Source: Pigmentiphaga daeguensis (GTDB taxonomy: Bacteria; Pseudomonadota; Gammaproteobacteria; Burkholderiales; Burkholderiaceae_B). Taken from it: a stretch of DNA of 64,000 bases. Below, piece by piece: positions 25,158-33,417 of the stretch. Each line of letters opens with the position of its first letter. The stretch's first letter is position 1. Below the pieces are notes generated by a model. It saw only the letters and a list, made by a program, of their open reading frames with translations. It had not been told where the DNA came from and did no database searches. The DNA lies in contig NZ_BAAAEN010000013.1 in the NCBI RefSeq assembly GCF_039523035.1, positions 1 through 64,000 on the forward strand, given 5' to 3'. Position numbers and translations under genes: made by a program.

Positions 25158-27481
25158 AGGGGCTCGTCCGCCCCGGGCCCCACCCGCCACCAGGCGGGAA
25201 AGAGCTGCCGCACCTCGGGCCGCCCGTACCGATCATCGATCAGCACCAGCACGCCTTCGTCGTGCTCGGTCCGTATCACCCGTCCGGCGGCCTGCACCAC
25301 CTTGCGCAGGCCCGGATACAGGTAGGTGTAGTCATATCCCCGGCCAAAGCGGGCTTGCATGACGTCCCGCATGCGTTCGTTGACGGGATTGACCTGCGGC
25401 ATCCCCAGGGTGGCGATGAACACGCCGATCAGCCGCGAACCCGGCAGGTCCACGCCTTCGGCGAAGGCGCCCCCCAGCACGGCAAAGCCCAGCCCCTGTC
25501 CGCCTTCGACGAAACGGGCCAGAAAGCCGGCGCGGCCGGCCTCGTCCATGTCCGGCGTCTGCACCCAGATGGGCCACTGCCCGCCATGCTCGCGTACGCC
25601 CTCGGCCAGGCGCTGCACGTAGTCGAAGCTGCTGGCGAACACCAGGTAGTTGCCGGGCCTGGCCGCGTATTGGCGCACGATCAGGCCGGCGATGGCCGGC
25701 ACCGAGCGCTCGCGATCGCGGAAACGCGTGGAGATGTGTCCGGCGATCCGCACCGACAACTGCGTGGGCCTGAACGGCGCCCGCACCTCCATCCAGCCCG
25801 TGGACGCCGGCAGGCCCAGCGTATCGCGATAGAAGCCGGATGGCGCCAGCGTGCCCGAGAACAGCAAGGTGGCGTGCGCCGCCGCATGGCGGGGCGCGAG
25901 AAAGGGCGCCGGCACCACGTTGCGCAGGCATAGCGTGGAAACCGGGCGGCGCCCGGGTGCAAGCGTCACGTCGAACAGGGAATGGGAGCCGAACTGCTCC
26001 GCCAGGCGGATGAAGTGCAGCGCATCGAAGTAGAAGCGCTGCAACGCCGGCGCCATTCCCACGGGCGTCTCGGCCAGGCGGTCGGTAATCGATGCCGTCG
26101 CTTGCTGCAACGAGGCCAGCCAGGCGGCCGGCACGGCCGGATGGCATTGATAGGGAGCCGTCTGCAGGCGGTTCCATGCGCTCCACTGCCGGCGCACGGC
26201 ATTCAGCGGGCGGCGCAGCGCGGGAGGCGCGGCGGCGAGCGCGGCCTGGAACGCGGACTGGTCGACGCACGCGCTGTACATGCCGCGCGCCCGCTCCACC
26301 AGGTTGTGGGCTTCGTCCACCAGTACGGCCACCCGCCAGCCCTGGGTAACCGTCAGCGCGTACAACAGTCCGTTGCCATCGTAGTAGTAGTTGTAGTCGC
26401 CCACCACGACGTCGCTCCAGCGCGCGAGTTCCTGTGCCAGGAAGTAGGGACATAGACCATGGGACAGCGCGATCTCCCGCACGCGCGGCCGATCCCAGCG
26501 GCCTGCGGCCGCGACCGCGTCGGCGCGCGCCGCGGCCAGGCGATCATAGAAGCCGCGGGCCAATGGGCAATCGTCGGGATGGCACGCGCGGCCTGGATGC
26601 TCGCAAGCCTTGTCGCGCGCCACCAGCTCCAGCGTGCGCAGCGGAAGCCTGCCTGCGGCGCCCGCGGCCAGCCGGTCGATCGCGTCGAGGGCCAGCGCGC
26701 GGCCGGAGCTCTTGGCGGCCAGGAAGAAGATCTTGTCCAGGCGTTGCGCCGCGCAGGCTTTCAGCGTGGGAAAAAGCGTGCCCAGCGTCTTGCCTATGCC
26801 GGTGGGCGCCTGCGCCATGAGGCACAGGCCGTCGCGTGCCGTCCGGAAGGCGGCCACCGCCAGTTCGCGCTGGCCGGTGCGCAAGCTGGCGTACGGGAAC
26901 GCCAGCGACGCCAGGGCGCTGTCACGGTCCTGGCGATGCGACCGTTCGGCCAGCGCCCATGCCAGGAAACGTTCGCATTGTTCGTTGAAGAAGGCCTCGA
27001 GCTCGGCGGCGGAAAGCCGTTCCGTCAACACCGTCTCGCGCCGGCTGGCGACGTCGAGGTAGACCAGGGCCAGTTCCAGTTCCGTCAATCCCCGCTCGCG
27101 GCACAGCAAGTGCCCATACATCCGGACTTGTGCCCAATGCAGGGCGCGGCGGTGTCCGGGCAGCGCATCGAGCCGGCCACGGTGCGTCTTGATTTCCTCG
27201 AGCCGGTTCGCCGCGCGATCATAGCCGTCCGCGCGGCCCCGGACGCGCAGCACGCCGTAGTCCCCCGACAGCGCGATCTCGGCTTCGTAGCCGTCTCCAC
27301 GCCGTCCCGCGACCAGGACGTGTCCCGCCTGGCCCTCCTGGGCGGTCGGCGCGGGCGTGTAGCGCAGGTCGAGATCCCCCTGGCGCGCGGTGAACTCGCA
27401 CAGGGTGCGCACGGCCACGACGTACGCGGGCGACGGGAGCTCGTCCCGCGCCGGGGCGGCCCCGGACGACTGTATATCCAT
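25145..27481 (-). CDS. Nuclease-helicase fusion: PD-(D/E)XK domain plus XPD/DinG-type Fe-S helicase
   Basis: This 778-residue protein has an N-terminal RecB/Cas4-like nuclease domain (RGRADGYD, EIKTHRG, WAQVRMYGHLL, about residues 85-130) followed by a superfamily 2 helicase of the XPD/DinG class. Walker A is APTGIGKTLG and Walker B is VDEAHNL. Four cysteines, in DKACEHPGRACHPDDCP and GLCPYF, are placed as the iron-sulfur ligands of XPD. The C-terminal motif VVQAAGRVIRTEHDEG is helicase motif VI. It should unwind DNA 5' to 3' and may cut it. A LexA-type box covers the start codon at 27481; the frame is also open from ATG 27520. Confidence 0.85.
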   Translation of the reverse strand: MDIQSSGAAPARDELPSPAYVVAVRTLCEFTARQGDLDLRYTPAPTAQEGQAGHVLVAGRRGDGYEAEIALSGDYGVLRVRGRADGYDRAANRLEEIKTHRGRLDALPGHRRALHWAQVRMYGHLLCRERGLTELELALVYLDVASRRETVLTERLSAAELEAFFNEQCERFLAWALAERSHRQDRDSALASLAFPYASLRTGQRELAVAAFRTARDGLCLMAQAPTGIGKTLGTLFPTLKACAAQRLDKIFFLAAKSSGRALALDAIDRLAAGAAGRLPLRTLELVARDKACEHPGRACHPDDCPLARGFYDRLAAARADAVAAAGRWDRPRVREIALSHGLCPYFLAQELARWSDVVVGDYNYYYDGNGLLYALTVTQGWRVAVLVDEAHNLVERARGMYSACVDQSAFQAALAAAPPALRRPLNAVRRQWSAWNRLQTAPYQCHPAVPAAWLASLQQATASITDRLAETPVGMAPALQRFYFDALHFIRLAEQFGSHSLFDVTLAPGRRPVSTLCLRNVVPAPFLAPRHAAAHATLLFSGTLAPSGFYRDTLGLPASTGWMEVRAPFRPTQLSVRIAGHISTRFRDRERSVPAIAGLIVRQYAARPGNYLVFASSFDYVQRLAEGVREHGGQWPIWVQTPDMDEAGRAGFLARFVEGGQGLGFAVLGGAFAEGVDLPGSRLIGVFIATLGMPQVNPVNERMRDVMQARFGRGYDYTYLYPGLRKVVQAAGRVIRTEHDEGVLVLIDDRYGRPEVRQLFPAWWRVGPGADEPLQRR

Positions 27482-27485
27482 ACAG
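27470..27485. promoter_or_regulatory. LexA-type SOS box overlapping the helicase start codon
   Basis: CTGTATATCCATACAG matches the LexA consensus CTG-N10-CAG with perfect six-base arms, CTGTAT and ATACAG. The helicase ATG (27481-27479) lies inside it. On the minus strand a possible -10 box, TATGAT (27493-27488), sits so close that transcription might begin at or next to the ATG, giving a leaderless mRNA. No good -35 box is visible. Confidence 0.75.
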
Positions 27486-27522
27486 TAATCATAGCAGCCC
27501 GCCCGCCGCCGGCGGCGCATGC

Positions 27523-27554
27523 AAAAAGCCCCTCGTCCGTGGGACGAGGGGCTT
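27523..27554 (-). terminator. Rho-independent terminator after the aminotransferase gene
   Basis: AAGCCCCTCGTCC (27526-27538) and GGACGAGGGGCTT (27542-27554) form a perfect 13-bp stem with a three-base loop. On the minus strand it is followed by a T-run (complement of 27523-27527). It lies 28 bases beyond the stop of the aminotransferase gene and also insulates the helicase promoter. Confidence 0.92.
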
Positions 27555-27581
27555 CGGGTCCGGCCGGTGCCGGGCGCCGGC

Positions 27582-28772
27582 CTACTTGCGCATCGACGCG
27601 ATGATGCCGTCGAGCTGCTCGAGCATCTGGTCGATCTCGTCCGTGGATACGTTCAACGCGGGCATGAAACGCAGCAGGTTGCCGCGCGGCGCATTCAGCA
27701 GCAGGCCATTGGGTTCGAGCGTGCGTGCGCGCTCGACGATGGCCGGGCCGTCCTCGCGGTCCATGACCAGCGCCCGCAGCAGGCCGTTGCCGCGTTCGCC
27801 GGGCATGCCCCACTTGGCGGCCAGCTTCACCAGGCCTTGCGACAGGTACTGGCCGCGCTCGCGCACGCCTTCCATGAAGCCGGGCGCGGCCAGCGCGTCG
27901 AACACCGCCACGCCGATGGCCGTCATGAGCGGGTTGCCGTTGTAGGTGCCCCCCTGGTCGCCGTGCTTGAACACGCAGACCTCCTCGCGCGCCAGCATCG
28001 CCGCCAGCGGTGCGCCCCCGCCTATGCCCTTGCCCAGCGTCATGATGTCGGGGCGCACCCCGGCCTGCTCGTAGGCGAACATCGTGCCCGTACGGCCCAT
28101 GCCGGTCTGCACTTCGTCCACGATCAGCAGCAGCTTGCGCGCGTCGGCCAGCTTGCGCAGGCTTTGCATGAATTCGGTCGTCGCGGGAATGACGCCCCCC
28201 TCGCCCTGCACCGGCTCCAGCATGATGGCCACGGTCTGGTCGTCGATCAGCGCCTCGACCGATGCCAGGTCGTTCAGCTCAGCCTTGGGGAAACCGTCGA
28301 CCTGGGGCGCGAAGATCGTGCTCCAGCCCGGCTTGCCCGAGGCCGACATGGTCGCCAGCGTGCGGCCATGGAAGCTGTGGTTGAAGGTGATGATCTTGAA
28401 GGCGCCCTGCTTGTGGACCTGCCCCCACTTGCGCGCGAGCTTGATCGCGCCCTCGTTGGCCTCGGCGCCGCTGTTGGCGAAGAACACGCGGTCGAAGCAC
28501 GAAGCCTGGGTCAGGCGCGTGGCCAGTTCGATCGACGGCAGGTTGTAGAAGGCCGGCGACGGGTTCAGCAGCTGGCGCGACTGGGTCTCCACGGCCTTGA
28601 CGATTTCCGGCGGGCAATGCCCCAGGCAATTGACCGCCCAGCCCTGGATGAAGTCGAGATAGCGCTTGCCTGCATGGTCTTCCAGCCACGACCCCTGCCC
28701 TCGGACGAACACGAGGTCCGGGCGCTGCGTGATCTCCATGAGGGCGTTGACGTTGAACTGGCCGAATTCCAT
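27582..28772 (-). CDS. argD: Acetylornithine aminotransferase family
   Basis: This 396-residue class III PLP aminotransferase resembles ArgD. It has FANSGAEANEGAIKLARKWG, FHGRTLATMSASG, EPVQGEGGVIPA, IVDEVQTGMGRTG and the PLP lysine in TLGKGIGGGAPLAA. It would transfer the amino group between N-acetylornithine and 2-oxoglutarate in arginine synthesis. Related enzymes act on succinylornithine or succinyl-diaminopimelate. It stands alone between two terminators with its own upstream region, and no arginine genes are adjacent. ArgD is the most likely assignment for a single-copy enzyme of this length. Confidence 0.85.
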   Translation of the reverse strand: MEFGQFNVNALMEITQRPDLVFVRGQGSWLEDHAGKRYLDFIQGWAVNCLGHCPPEIVKAVETQSRQLLNPSPAFYNLPSIELATRLTQASCFDRVFFANSGAEANEGAIKLARKWGQVHKQGAFKIITFNHSFHGRTLATMSASGKPGWSTIFAPQVDGFPKAELNDLASVEALIDDQTVAIMLEPVQGEGGVIPATTEFMQSLRKLADARKLLLIVDEVQTGMGRTGTMFAYEQAGVRPDIMTLGKGIGGGAPLAAMLAREEVCVFKHGDQGGTYNGNPLMTAIGVAVFDALAAPGFMEGVRERGQYLSQGLVKLAAKWGMPGERGNGLLRALVMDREDGPAIVERARTLEPNGLLLNAPRGNLLRFMPALNVSTDEIDQMLEQLDGIIASMRK

Positions 28773-28802
28773 GACTCAAACTCCTTGCGTGCCCGAGGGC
28801 GA

Positions 28803-28831
28803 AAAATGGAAAACCCGCCGACGCGGCGGGT
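28803..28831 (-). terminator. Rho-independent terminator after the reductase gene
   Basis: ACCCGCCG (28813-28820) and CGGCGGGT (28824-28831) form an eight-bp stem with a three-base loop, followed on the minus strand by TTTTCCATTTTT. It lies just past the stop of the ferredoxin-reductase gene and separates it from the aminotransferase gene. Confidence 0.9.
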
Positions 28832-28840
28832 CGATAAACA

Positions 28841-29887
28841 TTACACCGTGTTGCGGGCGATGTCTGCCTCGGACGTGAAAGAGTCCGCATAAAACTCGTC
28901 ATCGGGCAGTCCGCACTGTTGTACAAAGTCCCTATGCGCCGATTCGACCATGACGGGCGCGCCGCAGGCGTACACCTGATGGCCGGAAAGATCCGGCAGG
29001 TCGTCCATCACCGCCTGGTGCACGAAGCCCGTGCGGCCGGTCCAGGCATCCTCGGGCAGCGCGTCCGACACCACCGGCACGTACCGGAAATCCGGGCGGG
29101 CCGCGGCCCACTCCCGGGCCACCTCGTCCATGTACAGGTCGCGCGGGCGGCGGCCGCCCCAATACAGATGGACCGGACGGCGGATGTCCTTGTGGATCAT
29201 GTGCTCGACCATGGCCTTGATCGGCGCGAAGCCGGTGCCGCTGGCCAGCATGACGATGGGCTTGTGGCTGTCCTCGCGCAGGAAGAACGAACCGAACGGG
29301 CCCTCGAAGCGCAGGATGTCGCGTTCCTTCAGCTGGGTCGCGCCCGCGCCGAACACGTGGTCGGTGAAGGCGCCGCCGGGCAGGTGGCGGATGTGCAGCA
29401 CCAGCCCGCCTTCCTCGTGGGGTGCGTTCGCCATGGAATACGAACGGCGCCGGCCGTCCTTCATGATGATCTCGACGTATTGCCCGGCGTTGAAGCGCAG
29501 TTGCTCGGTGGCCGGCAATTGCAGGCGCACGATCCGCACGTCCGGCGCCGCCTCGGCCAGCCCCTGGACGCGGCAAGGCATCTTGCGGATGGGGATGTCG
29601 GCGATGCCCATGACTTCGCGCGCCTCGATGGTGAGATCGGTCAGCGGGCGCGCCACGCAGAACAGGGTCAGGCCCAGCTCGGCCTCTTCGGGCGTCAGCG
29701 TCTGGGCCTGGTGGGGTCCGAGCTCGATCTCGCCCGCGACCAGCTTGCCCTTGCACGACGAACATGCCCCATTCTTGCAGCTATAGGGCAACATTACGCC
29801 TGCCTGCAGCGCCGCATCGAGCACGGTCTGGCCCTGTTCGACCGTGAACCGATGACCGCTGGGCAGAACGGTGACCTGATGACTCAT
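28841..29887 (-). CDS. Ferredoxin-NAD(P)H reductase, CDP-6-deoxyglucoseen reductase-like
   Basis: This 348-residue protein joins an N-terminal plant-type [2Fe-2S] domain to a flavoprotein reductase. Cluster cysteines are in YSCKNGACSSCKG (about residues 36-45) and LFCVARP. The FAD-binding motif is RRSYSMAN, the NAD-binding motif is MLASGTGFAPIKAM, and CGAPVMVE lies near the end. The same architecture is found in AscD (CDP-6-deoxy-L-threo-D-glycero-4-hexulose-3-dehydrase reductase) and in phenol or benzoate oxygenase reductases. No sugar-synthesis or oxygenase gene is adjacent, so its partner is unknown. It lies divergent from the SDR gene with 32 bases between starts. Confidence 0.88.
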   Translation of the reverse strand: MSHQVTVLPSGHRFTVEQGQTVLDAALQAGVMLPYSCKNGACSSCKGKLVAGEIELGPHQAQTLTPEEAELGLTLFCVARPLTDLTIEAREVMGIADIPIRKMPCRVQGLAEAAPDVRIVRLQLPATEQLRFNAGQYVEIIMKDGRRRSYSMANAPHEEGGLVLHIRHLPGGAFTDHVFGAGATQLKERDILRFEGPFGSFFLREDSHKPIVMLASGTGFAPIKAMVEHMIHKDIRRPVHLYWGGRRPRDLYMDEVAREWAAARPDFRYVPVVSDALPEDAWTGRTGFVHQAVMDDLPDLSGHQVYACGAPVMVESAHRDFVQQCGLPDDEFYADSFTSEADIARNTV

Positions 29888-29919
29888 CACCTGGATCCTA
29901 TGAAAACGGTGGAAATACG

Positions 29920-30960
29920 ATGAACATCCCGCAGCCTGCGCATGCCGCGCGCCTGGGTCGCCCGCGCCTGCTGATCGTCGGCTGCGGCGACACGGGCATG
30001 CACGTCCTGGAGCGGCTGGCGGGCCGCAGAAGGGTCTTCGCGCTGACGTCCAGCCCGCAGCGGCTGCCCGAGCTGCGCGCCGCGGGCGCCATCCCGCTGC
30101 TGGGCAACCTGGACTGCCCGCGGCAACTGGCCCGCCTGCGCGGTCTGGCAGCCGACGTCCTGATGCTGGCCCCGCCGCCCGGACAGGGCGAAGGCGATCC
30201 TCGCTCCCGCAGGCTGGCGGCCGTCCTGCGGCGGCCGGCCCCGAAAGCGCGCGTCCGGCCGGCTGCGATGGGCCCCGGCCCACGGCAAATCCGGCATCCC
30301 GCCATTGTAGCCAAACCACGCCGCGGCGCCCTGGCCACCGGGGCGCTCACGGTGGTCTACGCCAGCACCACCGGCGTCTATGGCGACGCCCGGGGCCGCC
30401 GGCTGCCAGAAACCGCGCCCGTGCACCCCGCGTCCCCCCGCAGCCGGCGCCGGGTGGACGCCGAGGCCGCCTGGCGCACGCCCGGCCCGGCCCGGGCTCG
30501 CCGGGCGCGCCTGGGCCTGGCTCCCTGGCGCGCCGTCGTGCTGCGCATTCCCGGCATCTACGGGCGCGACCGCCTGCCACTGGAGCGGCTGCGCGCCGGC
30601 CTGCCGCGCCTGGCCCCCGGCGAGGACGTCTACACCAACCATATCGAAATCGGCGACCTGGCCCGAACCCTGGAGGCCGCCCTGTATCGCGGACGGCCGC
30701 AGCGCATCGTCCATGCCGCGGACGGCCAGGACCTGAAGATGGGCGACTACTTCGATGCCGTCGCCGACGCCGCCGGCCTGCCTCGCCCGCCCAGCCTGCC
30801 GGCGGCCGGCGTCCGCGCCGCGGTCAGTCCGGCGATGTGGTCCTTCATGCAGGAGTCACGGCGGCTGGACAACCGCCGCCTGGTGACCGAGCTGCGCGTG
30901 CGCCTGCGTCATCCCACCGTCCGGCATGCACTGGACGCGTGGTATCGGCCCGCCGGCTAG
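29920..30960 (+). CDS. NAD-dependent epimerase/SDR-like protein
   Basis: This 346-residue protein resembles YeeZ-type extended short-chain dehydrogenase/reductases. It has the nucleotide-binding start RLLIVGCGDTGMHVLERLAG, then VVYASTTGVYGD near residue 144 and VLRIPGIYG. The segment at residues about 90-135 (SRRLAAVLRRPAPKARVRP) is unusually arginine- and proline-rich and lacks normal SDR character. It may be a lineage-specific insert or an old frame disturbance. The substrate is unknown. It overlaps the end of the convergent broken LysR gene by four bases. Confidence 0.75.
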   Translation: MNIPQPAHAARLGRPRLLIVGCGDTGMHVLERLAGRRRVFALTSSPQRLPELRAAGAIPLLGNLDCPRQLARLRGLAADVLMLAPPPGQGEGDPRSRRLAAVLRRPAPKARVRPAAMGPGPRQIRHPAIVAKPRRGALATGALTVVYASTTGVYGDARGRRLPETAPVHPASPRSRRRVDAEAAWRTPGPARARRARLGLAPWRAVVLRIPGIYGRDRLPLERLRAGLPRLAPGEDVYTNHIEIGDLARTLEAALYRGRPQRIVHAADGQDLKMGDYFDAVADAAGLPRPPSLPAAGVRAAVSPAMWSFMQESRRLDNRRLVTELRVRLRHPTVRHALDAWYRPAG

Positions 30961-31784
30961 GCCCGGATGCGGGCCTCGTGCGCCTGCCCCTCGGCCTGCA
31001 GCCAGGCGCGCAGCGTCGCGATGGCCGGATCGGCCGACCGCTGTTTGTCGTGCACGAAGAAATAATCGTCGGCCGGCGCCAGCACCTCGGGAAACAGCGC
31101 CACCAGCCGTCCGGCCTCCAGTTCCTCCTGCATCAGGTAGCGGGGCCCCATCACGACACCCAGTCCATCGAGCGCGGCTTCGACCGCCAGATAGGTATGG
31201 TCGAAGCCCAGGCTTGCCCGCGGCTGCAGATGCGGCACGCCGGCCACCGCCAGCCAGCGCTGCCAGTCGTCGGGCCGCATGTCGGCCGTCAGCCAGGTTT
31301 CCCGCTCCAGCGAGTCGATCGAGGCGGGCCGGCGCCTGACCGGTCCGGCCCGCAGCGGCGTCACCGCCTCTTTCATGAAAGGTGTCTCGACCAGGTGCGG
31401 CTCGCCGCTGCGGCCGCGCCGGATCGCCGCATCGACCCCGCCCGGCAGCGCGTGCGCGCGATCGCGCCGGTTGTTCAGCTGGATCTGGATGTCGGGATAC
31501 TGGCGCAGGAACCCGGTCAGCCTGGGCACGAGCCAATGCAGGGTCATGGTGGGCGGCGCGCTGATCACCAGCTTGCGGCCGGCCTCGGGACGGGCGCGCT
31601 CCACCGCGCCCGCCATGCGGTCGAACGCGTCTCGCAGTTCGCCCGCCAGCACCCGCCCTGCCACGGTGGGCTCGAGCCGGCGTCCGCGCCGGTCGAACAG
31701 CGCCGCGCCCAGCCAGCGCTCGAGATTCAGCACCTGCTTGCTGATGGCGCCGTGCGATACGCACAGTTCCTCGGCGGCGCGCGA
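30957..31784 (-). pseudogene. LysR-type regulator lacking its N-terminus
   Basis: The frame encodes most of a GcvA-like LysR regulator: SRAAEELCVSHGAISKQVLNLERWLGAALFDRRGRR, an effector domain with APPTMTLHWLVPRL, and GVVMGPRYLMQEELEAGRLV. The first 20 or so residues, including helix 1 of the DNA-binding domain, are missing. Immediately before the SRAAEEL segment the frame meets a TAG stop (31787-31785). The sequence beyond belongs to an opposite-strand prpD fragment. The gene has therefore been cut by a deletion or rearrangement. Translation from an internal ATG (31733) would give a protein without a working helix-turn-helix. Confidence 0.85.
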
Positions 31785-32205
31785 CTATTCGATGCAGTAC
31801 GTCGTGGCCGTGGCGCTGCTCAAGGGGCGCCTCGACCACCATGATTATGACGACGCCACCGCTGCCGACCCCCGCATCGACCGCCTGCGCGCGCTGACCC
31901 GCCTGGCCGAGGATCCATCCCATACCCGGGAGCACCACGATCCGGCCGTTCGAAGTTGCGCCAATGCCGTGCGGGTGACACTGGACGACGGTACGGCGTC
32001 GCCCTGGATAGAGACGCGGTTTCCCGCAGGCGACCCGTCGCGTCGCGATCAGGCCCTCCCGCTGCTGGCTGACAAATTCCACGCGCTTTCAGCCCGCCGA
32101 TGGCCCGACGGACGCGGCCGCGACCTATGGATACGGCTGAACGACGCCGCCAGCGCCGCGAACTGGCCTGCCGACGAGTTCCTGTCATCGCTCACACGCC
32201 TCTGA
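31780..32205 (+). pseudogene. MmgE/PrpD family protein, C-terminal remnant
   Basis: About 141 residues read as the C-terminal end of a MmgE/PrpD-type dehydratase (2-methylcitrate dehydratase family): DYSMQYVVAVALLKGRLDHHDYDD, then ADPRIDRLRAL, TREHHDPAVRSCANAV and ALPLLADKFHALSARR. The rest of the protein, more than 300 residues, is missing. The fragment begins exactly where the opposite-strand LysR gene is cut, with a few bases (GCGCGA) that could belong to either gene. The two remnants therefore mark the ends of a deletion. It ends in a normal TGA. Confidence 0.85.
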
Positions 32206-32272
32206 CTGCCAGGCTTCATGCCGGCGAGGCATCCCGCAGCCATGGCCGGGAGCATGCGTGGCCGCAGGCTGC

Positions 32273-32887
32273 CTATTCCCACACGATGCGTACCGCCAGG
32301 AACAGGAAAATCAGGCCCGCCAGCCGGTCCAGCCATACGCCGACCTGCGGCCGGCGCCTGAGCAACTGCCCCAGCAGGCCGGCGAACCAGGCGATCAGGC
32401 AGAACACGACCGCCGCCTGGACCATGAAGATCACTCCCAGCCACAGCATCTGCCAGTCGGGATGCCCAACCCAGGGATTGACGAACTGGGGCAGGAAGAC
32501 CAGGAAGAACAGCGTGACCTTGGGATTCAGCATGTTGGCCAGCACGCTCTGGCCGAAGATGCGCGCCAAGCCGAGCGGCGGCGGGCCGCCCGTGGGCGAG
32601 AAGCCGCCTCGGCTGCGCAGTACCTGCACCGCCAGCCACATCAGGTAGGCGGCGCCAGCCAGGCGGATCGCGTCGAACGCCATGGGCGACGCCCTGAGCA
32701 GCGCCGCCACGCCCAGTACGGCCAAGGTGGTGTGGAACAGGCAGCCCGAGGCGAAGCCCAGCGCGGCCGCGATGCCGGCGGCGCGGCCCTGGCTGAGGGA
32801 GCGGGCAAGTACCTGGAGGTTGTCCGGGCCGGGCGCGATGGTCACGCCCACCGACAGGGAAAGAAAGAGCAGCAGATCGGCCTGCAT
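32273..32887 (-). CDS. LysE/RhtB family exporter
   Basis: This 204-residue inner-membrane protein has six hydrophobic segments and the LysE/RhtB beginning LFLSLSVGVTIAPGPDNLQVLARSLSQGRAAGIAAALGFASG. NMLNPKVTLFFLVFLPQFV near the middle is also diagnostic. Members export amino acids such as lysine, threonine or homoserine lactone. The substrate cannot be assigned. It follows panD by 16 bases in the same direction and may be co-transcribed with it. Confidence 0.9.
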   Translation of the reverse strand: MQADLLLFLSLSVGVTIAPGPDNLQVLARSLSQGRAAGIAAALGFASGCLFHTTLAVLGVAALLRASPMAFDAIRLAGAAYLMWLAVQVLRSRGGFSPTGGPPPLGLARIFGQSVLANMLNPKVTLFFLVFLPQFVNPWVGHPDWQMLWLGVIFMVQAAVVFCLIAWFAGLLGQLLRRRPQVGVWLDRLAGLIFLFLAVRIVWE

Positions 32888-32903
32888 CGGCGCACCGGCA
32901 GGC

Positions 32904-33269
32904 TCAGGACTTCCGGATCACTTCTTTGATGCGGTTGTTCTCGTCGACCAGGACCACGATGGGCTTGTGCTCGGCCGCTTCCTCGTCCGTCATCGGGCCG
33001 TAGGTGCAGATGATCATCAGGTCGCCCACGTGGGCGCGCCGGGCGGCCGCGCCGTTCAGCGAGATCTCCCCGCTGCCGCGCTTGCCCTTGATGATGTAGG
33101 TGGAGAAGCGCTCGCCGTTGTTGATGTTGTAGAGCTCGATGCGCTCGTACTCTTTCATGCCGGCGGCATCGAGGAAATCCTCATCGATTCCGCACGAGCC
33201 TTCATAGTTCAGATCGGCCTGAGTCACCGCGACACGGTGAATCTTGGCGCGAAGCATGATGCGTTGCAT
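32904..33269 (-). CDS. panD: Aspartate 1-decarboxylase
   Basis: This 121-residue protein is PanD, which makes beta-alanine from aspartate for pantothenate and CoA. The self-cleavage site is present: Gly24-Ser25 in NYEGSCGID, where Ser25 becomes the pyruvoyl group. The start MQRIMLRAKIHRVAVTQADL is canonical and ARRAHVGDLMIICTYG is conserved. The length matches the family. It lies downstream of the ectoine operon terminator. Both pathways draw on aspartate, but shared control is not evident. Confidence 0.96.
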   Translation of the reverse strand: MQRIMLRAKIHRVAVTQADLNYEGSCGIDEDFLDAAGMKEYERIELYNINNGERFSTYIIKGKRGSGEISLNGAAARRAHVGDLMIICTYGPMTDEEAAEHKPIVVLVDENNRIKEVIRKS

Positions 33270-33368
33270 AACTCGGGTGTCCTAGGAAGCGGCCGCAAAC
33301 GGCCAGGTGCGTTTATACCCGATCCCGGCCGGACCGCACCAATGGCGGCCTGGCGCCGCCTCCAGCGG

Positions 33369-33394
33369 CAAAGGGCGCCCGCAGGCGCCCTTTG
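33369..33394 (-). terminator. Terminator of the ectoine operon
   Basis: CAAAGGGCGCC (33369-33379) and GGCGCCCTTTG (33384-33394) form a perfect 11-bp stem with a four-base loop, 23 bases past the ectD stop. The T-run is short. The stem is strong enough to end the ectABCD transcript before panD. Confidence 0.8.
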
Positions 33395-33417
33395 CCGGCC
33401 GGACCGACGGCGCGCCG

